From: JBEKTW01 sp049515655
GTDB lineage: Bacteria; Bacteroidota; Ignavibacteria; UBA10030; SZUA-254
NCBI GenBank assembly: GCA_049515655.1
Contig: JBEKTW010000004.1
Coordinates: forward strand, 117,185-181,184
Direction of reading: 5' to 3'
Length of the DNA stretch: 64,000 nucleotides
Below are positions 60,702 to 64,000 of the stretch, piece after piece. The notes beneath the pieces were generated by a model. It was not told where the DNA came from and made no database searches. It saw only the letters and a program-made list of their open reading frames with translations. A program made the translations under genes and the position numbers. Position 1 is the first letter of the stretch, and each line of letters opens with the position of its first letter.

Positions 60702-62594
60702 ATGATGAATGAGGGGAAGAACGAGAAGACCATGATGCGACGAGAAGATATCCGGAACATTGCTATCATCGCCCACGTCGACCACGGGAAGACGACGCTT
60801 GTCGACTACATGCTCCGGCAGACGGGAACGTTTCGCGAAAATCAAGAGCTCGTCAAGCGAGTGATGGATTCCAACGAGCTTGAGCGCGAAAAGGGAATCA
60901 CGATTCTTGCAAAGAACACCGCGGTGAAGTACAAACGGCTGCTCGACGGGGAAGAGAAAATCTTCAAGATCAACATCGTCGATACGCCGGGACATACGGA
61001 TTTTGCCGGGGAAGTTGAACGAACACTCAAAATGGTTGAAGGCGTGTTGCTGCTTGTTGATGCCGCGGAGGGTCCACTGCCAGGAACAAAATTCGTTTTG
61101 AAAAAATCCCTGGAGTTAAACCTCCAGCCCATCGTTGTTATCAACAAGATCGACAGGAAAGACGCCCGGCCGCACGTCGTGCTCGACGAAGTGTTCGAGT
61201 TATTCCTTTCGCTCGGGGCGAACAATCAACAGCTCGATTTTCCTACCGTGTATTGCATCGCGAAACAGGGGATTGCGAAGTATGAGCTTGAAGATGAAGG
61301 CACCAATCTCGAACCACTCTTCCAGACAATCATCAAGAGCATTCCACCGCCTCCGGGCGACAGTGTTTCGCCATTCCAGATGCTCGTTACCACCATTGAC
61401 TACAACGACTATCTTGGCCGGCTTGGCATCGGCAGGATTGGACGCGGAACAATTCGGTTTGGTTCGCCAATGAAAATCGTCCACCGCGACGGAGCGGTGG
61501 ATGACGCGCGCGTGACAAAGATCTATACATTCGAAGGTCTCAAACGGATCGAAGTGAACGAAGCCTCAGCCGGCGACATCATTGCGATTGCCGGAATGGA
61601 GGACGTGGACATCGGCGAAACGATTGCCGATGCCGCCGACGCCGCCCCGCTGGTGTTCGTTACCATCGAAGAGCCGACGCTTTCGATGAATTTCGTTGTG
61701 AACAATTCTCCCCTCGCAGGCATGGAAGGCAAGTATGTGACAACCCGGCACCTCGGAGAACGATTGACGCGCGAGCTCCGCTCCAATGTGAGCCTCCGCG
61801 TTGAGCTGACCGACAATCCGGACACGTTCAAAGTGAGCGGACGGGGGGAATTGCACCTTGCAATCCTCATCGAAACGATGCGCCGGGAGGGATACGAGTT
61901 CCAGGTTTCCGCGCCGGAGGTAATTTACAAGCGCATCGACGATGTCATCTGCGAGCCCATGGAACACGTCATCATCGATGTGCCCGACCAGTTTGCCGGC
62001 GTCGTGATCGAGAATCTCGGTTCACGAAAAGGACTGATGAAAAACATGCTGCAGGTTCAGGGCAACACGCGCCTGGAATTTGTCATGCCGGCGCGCGGAC
62101 TCCTCGGCTTTCGCTCGGAGTTCATGACCGATACGAAGGGAACGGGGATTCTCCACCATAACTTTCACGGCTATGAGCCCTACAAGGGCGAGCTTTCGAC
62201 ACGCCATAAAGGGGCGATTATCCAACTTGAAGACGGTACCGCAACGGCCTACGCGATGTTTAAGCTGCAAGAGCGATTAACGTTCTTCATCGAGCCGGGA
62301 ACGCGCGTGTATAAAGGGATGATCGTCGGAGAGAGTGCCAGGGATGAAGACATCATCGTTAACGTATGCAAAACGAAACAATTGACCAACATGCGCGCCA
62401 GCGGCGCCGATGAGGCAATCCGGCTCGAACCGCCGCACATCCATAATCTCGAACAGTCGATAGAGTGGATCTCGAATGACGAATACATCGAAGTCACGCC
62501 GAAATCGCTTCGCCTGCGCAAGAAGTACCTTGACCACAACGAGCGCGTGCGCAACTCAAAGAAGAAAGCGCAAGTAATCGAAGACACCGAGTAG
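60702..62594 (+). CDS. typA: Translational GTPase TypA/BipA
   Basis: Ribosome-associated GTPase needed for 50S assembly and stress growth. G1 AHVDHGKTTLVDYML, G2 EREKGITILAKNT, G3 VDTPGHTDF, G4 VINKIDRKDARP, and the TypA C-terminal signature RGLLGFRSEFMTDTKGTG. 630 residues including an N-terminal stretch of about 15 residues; ATGs at 60702, 60705, 60732 and 60735 are all possible and none has a clear ribosome-binding site. It follows the VWA gene after 3 bases. Confidence 0.95.
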   Translation: MMNEGKNEKTMMRREDIRNIAIIAHVDHGKTTLVDYMLRQTGTFRENQELVKRVMDSNELEREKGITILAKNTAVKYKRLLDGEEKIFKINIVDTPGHTDFAGEVERTLKMVEGVLLLVDAAEGPLPGTKFVLKKSLELNLQPIVVINKIDRKDARPHVVLDEVFELFLSLGANNQQLDFPTVYCIAKQGIAKYELEDEGTNLEPLFQTIIKSIPPPPGDSVSPFQMLVTTIDYNDYLGRLGIGRIGRGTIRFGSPMKIVHRDGAVDDARVTKIYTFEGLKRIEVNEASAGDIIAIAGMEDVDIGETIADAADAAPLVFVTIEEPTLSMNFVVNNSPLAGMEGKYVTTRHLGERLTRELRSNVSLRVELTDNPDTFKVSGRGELHLAILIETMRREGYEFQVSAPEVIYKRIDDVICEPMEHVIIDVPDQFAGVVIENLGSRKGLMKNMLQVQGNTRLEFVMPARGLLGFRSEFMTDTKGTGILHHNFHGYEPYKGELSTRHKGAIIQLEDGTATAYAMFKLQERLTFFIEPGTRVYKGMIVGESARDEDIIVNVCKTKQLTNMRASGADEAIRLEPPHIHNLEQSIEWISNDEYIEVTPKSLRLRKKYLDHNERVRNSKKKAQVIEDTE

Positions 62595-62604
62595 AGAAAA
62601 GGGT

Positions 62605-62631
62605 GTAGAGTCCGTTTCGTAAACGGACACC
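62605..62631. repeat. REP unit E
   Basis: GTAGAGTCCGTTTCGTAAAC followed by GGACACC: a GTAG-headed palindrome with stem GTCCGTTT/AAACGGAC just after typA. It is the most distant copy from the RAYT gene in this window. Confidence 0.7.
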
Positions 62632-62641
62632 CCGACTTGCC

Positions 62642-62724
62642 CTGGGAGGGAGTTGTACTCCCGACTTATCAGGCAGCTCGGGAGCGCACATGTCCGCTGT
62701 CTTTATGGCGGAGCTCCCTCCCAG
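62642..62724. repeat. Nested inverted repeat between typA and the DUF971 gene
   Basis: Outer arms CTGGGAGGGAG (62642-62652) and CTCCCTCCCAG (62714-62724) are perfectly complementary. An inner hairpin CTCCCGA/TCGGGAG lies within. It sits between two convergent genes and may end both transcripts, though no U-run is seen. Confidence 0.65.
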
Positions 62725-63054
62725 TTAGGTGGCTCCCCCACCCCGGCACTCCCCACACTGACAATTCCCTCTCAGATACTCCCACGAGTAGATTCCCGTG
62801 TCATGGGCATCGTTCCAGATGAGCTGGATTGCGTATGCGCCGACCTGCTGGATTCCTTTGAGTTCGTAGCGGCCCGGAGTGGTTCTGTCCGGCGGCGGGG
62901 CCTGGTATTCACGGAGCAAAACCGTTTCGCCGCTGCAGCTTGCACACGGACAATTGTCACGCAAGAACTGTAAGGCGAACGGGCTGAGGTGTCCGTCATC
63001 CCACGTGATCTTCAGTTCTGTCGCGGAAGTCTTCTTGATGCTTACGGGTCGCAT
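62725..63054 (-). CDS. DUF971 (GBBH-like N-terminal) protein
   Basis: 109 residues of the small family named after the N-terminal domain of gamma-butyrobetaine hydroxylase: ELKITWDDGHLSPFALQFLR, two cysteine pairs (NCPCASC and NCQCGEC), and the hallmark WNDAHDTGIYSWEYLRG. The cysteines suggest a metal or iron-sulfur site. Family members often accompany iron-sulfur assembly genes; none is adjacent here. I start at ATG 63054 (MRPVSIKK); the frame upstream is AT-rich and contains the promoter. Confidence 0.85.
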   Translation of the reverse strand: MRPVSIKKTSATELKITWDDGHLSPFALQFLRDNCPCASCSGETVLLREYQAPPPDRTTPGRYELKGIQQVGAYAIQLIWNDAHDTGIYSWEYLRGNCQCGECRGGGAT

Positions 63055-63077
63055 TTCGGTTTCTGAATGTCGGGTGA

Positions 63078-63105
63078 AATATAAGAAAATATTTAGTAGA
63101 TTCAA
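63078..63105 (-). promoter_or_regulatory. Probable promoter of the DUF971 gene
   Basis: Minus strand: TTGAAT (63100-63105), 16-base spacer, TATATT (63078-63083). On the plus strand a TATATTTG box (63117-63124) may serve pdxH. Confidence 0.5.
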
Positions 63106-63207
63106 TGTGAAATCATTATATTTGGATCACTCTTTTACAGCGTGTAATACTCAATGCGTGGAATCATAGCGTTCATCCTGCGTCTTCTCCGGCCTGCCAT
63201 TTATCCG

Positions 63208-63822
63208 ATGGAGCGCCATCTCATTCGACTCGACGAGGAGAGCGTCGACCCCGACCCGATAAAGCAATTTCAGCGACTGTTCCATGAGGCAGTCCGGGCT
63301 AAGTTCTACTTAGCAGAGTCGACGGCGCTGGCGACGGCATCTCACAACGGAACGCCTTCGGCGAGAATGGTGTTGTTGAAGCAATTCGATTCACAGGGCT
63401 TCGTGTTTTATACAAACTATAACAGCCTCAAGGCGAAACAACTGGCAGAAAATCCCCGTGCAACCTTGCTGTTCCACTGGCCGGAGATGCACTGCCAGAT
63501 CCGCGTTGACGGCACCGTTGAAAAAATATCGTCCGAAGAATCGGACAAATATTTCCACTCCCGGCTGCGCGACAGTCAGATCGGGGCCGTTGCGTCACCG
63601 CAGAGCGACGTGATCAGTCGGGATGAACTCGACCGCCGGTTCGAAGAGCTGAAACGCTCGTACGAAGGCAAAGAAATCCCGCGCCCCGCTCATTGGGGCG
63701 GCTACCGCTTGAAGCCGGCCTGCATCGAGTTCTGGCAAGGAAGAGCGGCGAGACTCCACGACCGCATTGTGTACGAATTGCAGTCGGATGGAAACTGGTC
63801 AATCAAACGTCTTGCTCCGTAG
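63208..63822 (+). CDS. pdxH: Pyridoxamine 5'-phosphate oxidase
   Basis: FMN enzyme that oxidises pyridoxine or pyridoxamine phosphate to PLP. Blocks: SARMVLLKQFDSQGFVFYTN, SLKAKQLAENPRATLLFHW, KYFHSRLRDSQIGAVASPQS, PAHWGGYRLKPACIEFWQG and RLHDRIVYE, ending IKRLAP. The ATG at 63208 gives the normal N-terminus (MERHLIRLDEESVDPDP). The ATG at 63154 would add a hydrophobic stretch (AFILRLLRPAIYP) unlike the family. Neither has a clear ribosome-binding site. The remaining 178 bases of the window show no further gene. Confidence 0.92.
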   Translation: MERHLIRLDEESVDPDPIKQFQRLFHEAVRAKFYLAESTALATASHNGTPSARMVLLKQFDSQGFVFYTNYNSLKAKQLAENPRATLLFHWPEMHCQIRVDGTVEKISSEESDKYFHSRLRDSQIGAVASPQSDVISRDELDRRFEELKRSYEGKEIPRPAHWGGYRLKPACIEFWQGRAARLHDRIVYELQSDGNWSIKRLAP

Positions 63823-64000
63823 GTAAGAAGAAAATCATAACACTCGTACCGTGTCGCTCAAATAGTTCTGATAAGTCCTTGGATCGTTATGTCACTCGCT
63901 ACCCTCTGCTATGTACAAAAGCAAATTGAGGGTAAAGAAAAGATGTTAGTTGTGAATTCAAACCAATCTGCTATCCGTGGTTCTCTCCTTAAAGAGACCA

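Noticed and set aside
62637..62822. Short plus-strand frame after typA
   Set aside because: It covers an inverted repeat and the 3' part of the DUF971 gene on the other strand; no ribosome-binding site or known domain.
1..64000. tRNA, rRNA or riboswitch genes
   Set aside because: No cloverleaf with a GTTCRANYC T-loop and matching acceptor stem, no rRNA sequence and no known riboswitch core was recognised by eye; a covariance-model scan would be needed to exclude them.

Overview
The window looks like a chromosomal segment around the replication origin of a bacterium from the FCB group (Bacteroidota/Ignavibacteriota/Chlorobiota side). The basis is two secreted proteins with the C-terminal 'YPNPFNP' sorting domain of the type IX secretion system, an array of CarboxypepD_reg-like surface proteins, menaquinone synthesis by the futalosine route, and the gene order dnaA-dnaN-recF-DUF721-gyrB. 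This placement is inference; no 16S rRNA or tRNA gene was recognised.

Layout. 1-2.5 kb: end of a response-regulator/histidine-kinase protein, a Sua5-type tRNA-modification enzyme and purE. 2.6-7.1 kb: four tandem paralogous secreted proteins whose genes overlap by exactly 20 nt at all three junctions. 7.4-17.5 kb, all on the minus strand: gyrA, a nucleotidyltransferase pair, gyrB, a DciA-like protein, recF, dnaN and dnaA. DnaA-box-like sites lie on both sides of dnaA, so the origin is probably here. 18-23.4 kb: a CpoB-like lipoprotein and two secreted amidohydrolases. 24-28.7 kb: an accessory, visibly AT-richer island with a VapBC pair followed by a GHKL (Hsp90/MORC-like) ATPase, a winged-helix protein and a PvuII-type N4-cytosine DNA methyltransferase with no recognisable nuclease. 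This is the best candidate for an undescribed defence system. 28.9-35.7 kb: metabolic and repair genes, including mqnD, tag, a trpF-like gene, dCMP deaminase and a CrtI-like oxidoreductase. 35.7-39.4 kb: REP palindromes starting with GTAG, surrounding a REP-associated tyrosine transposase (RAYT) gene broken by one in-frame TGA, plus a possible regulator/zf-HC2 pair. 39.7-42.3 kb: a large surface protein with LamG, cohesin-like and dockerin-like parts. 42.5-51 kb, minus strand: an acylating aldehyde dehydrogenase and the futalosine cluster (mqnC, a fused mqnE-mqnA, a UbiD-type decarboxylase, ubiX, a UbiA-type prenyltransferase) interrupted by a RelBE-type toxin-antitoxin pair. 51-63.8 kb, plus strand: three SurA/PpiC periplasmic chaperones, a MoxR ATPase, a T9SS subtilase, a VWA membrane protein, typA, then a DUF971 gene (minus) and pdxH.

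Functional links. The mqn genes here cover most of the menaquinone pathway: MqnA and MqnE in one polypeptide, then MqnC, MqnD (12 kb away), prenylation and decarboxylation with the UbiX-made cofactor. The hydrolase or deaminase step is not in the window. The SurA-like chaperones suit a cell that exports many T9SS and outer-membrane proteins.

A second layer is formed by intergenic repeats: GTAG-headed REPs; large imperfect inverted repeats made of degenerate 'AAATCCTAAATC' words; and low-complexity strings built from short varying words (TCTCAACATCTC, AGCTTTTAGC, CCAAGAACCAAG, CCCCTAACCCC). The last class even occurs in frame inside the UbiD-type decarboxylase gene.
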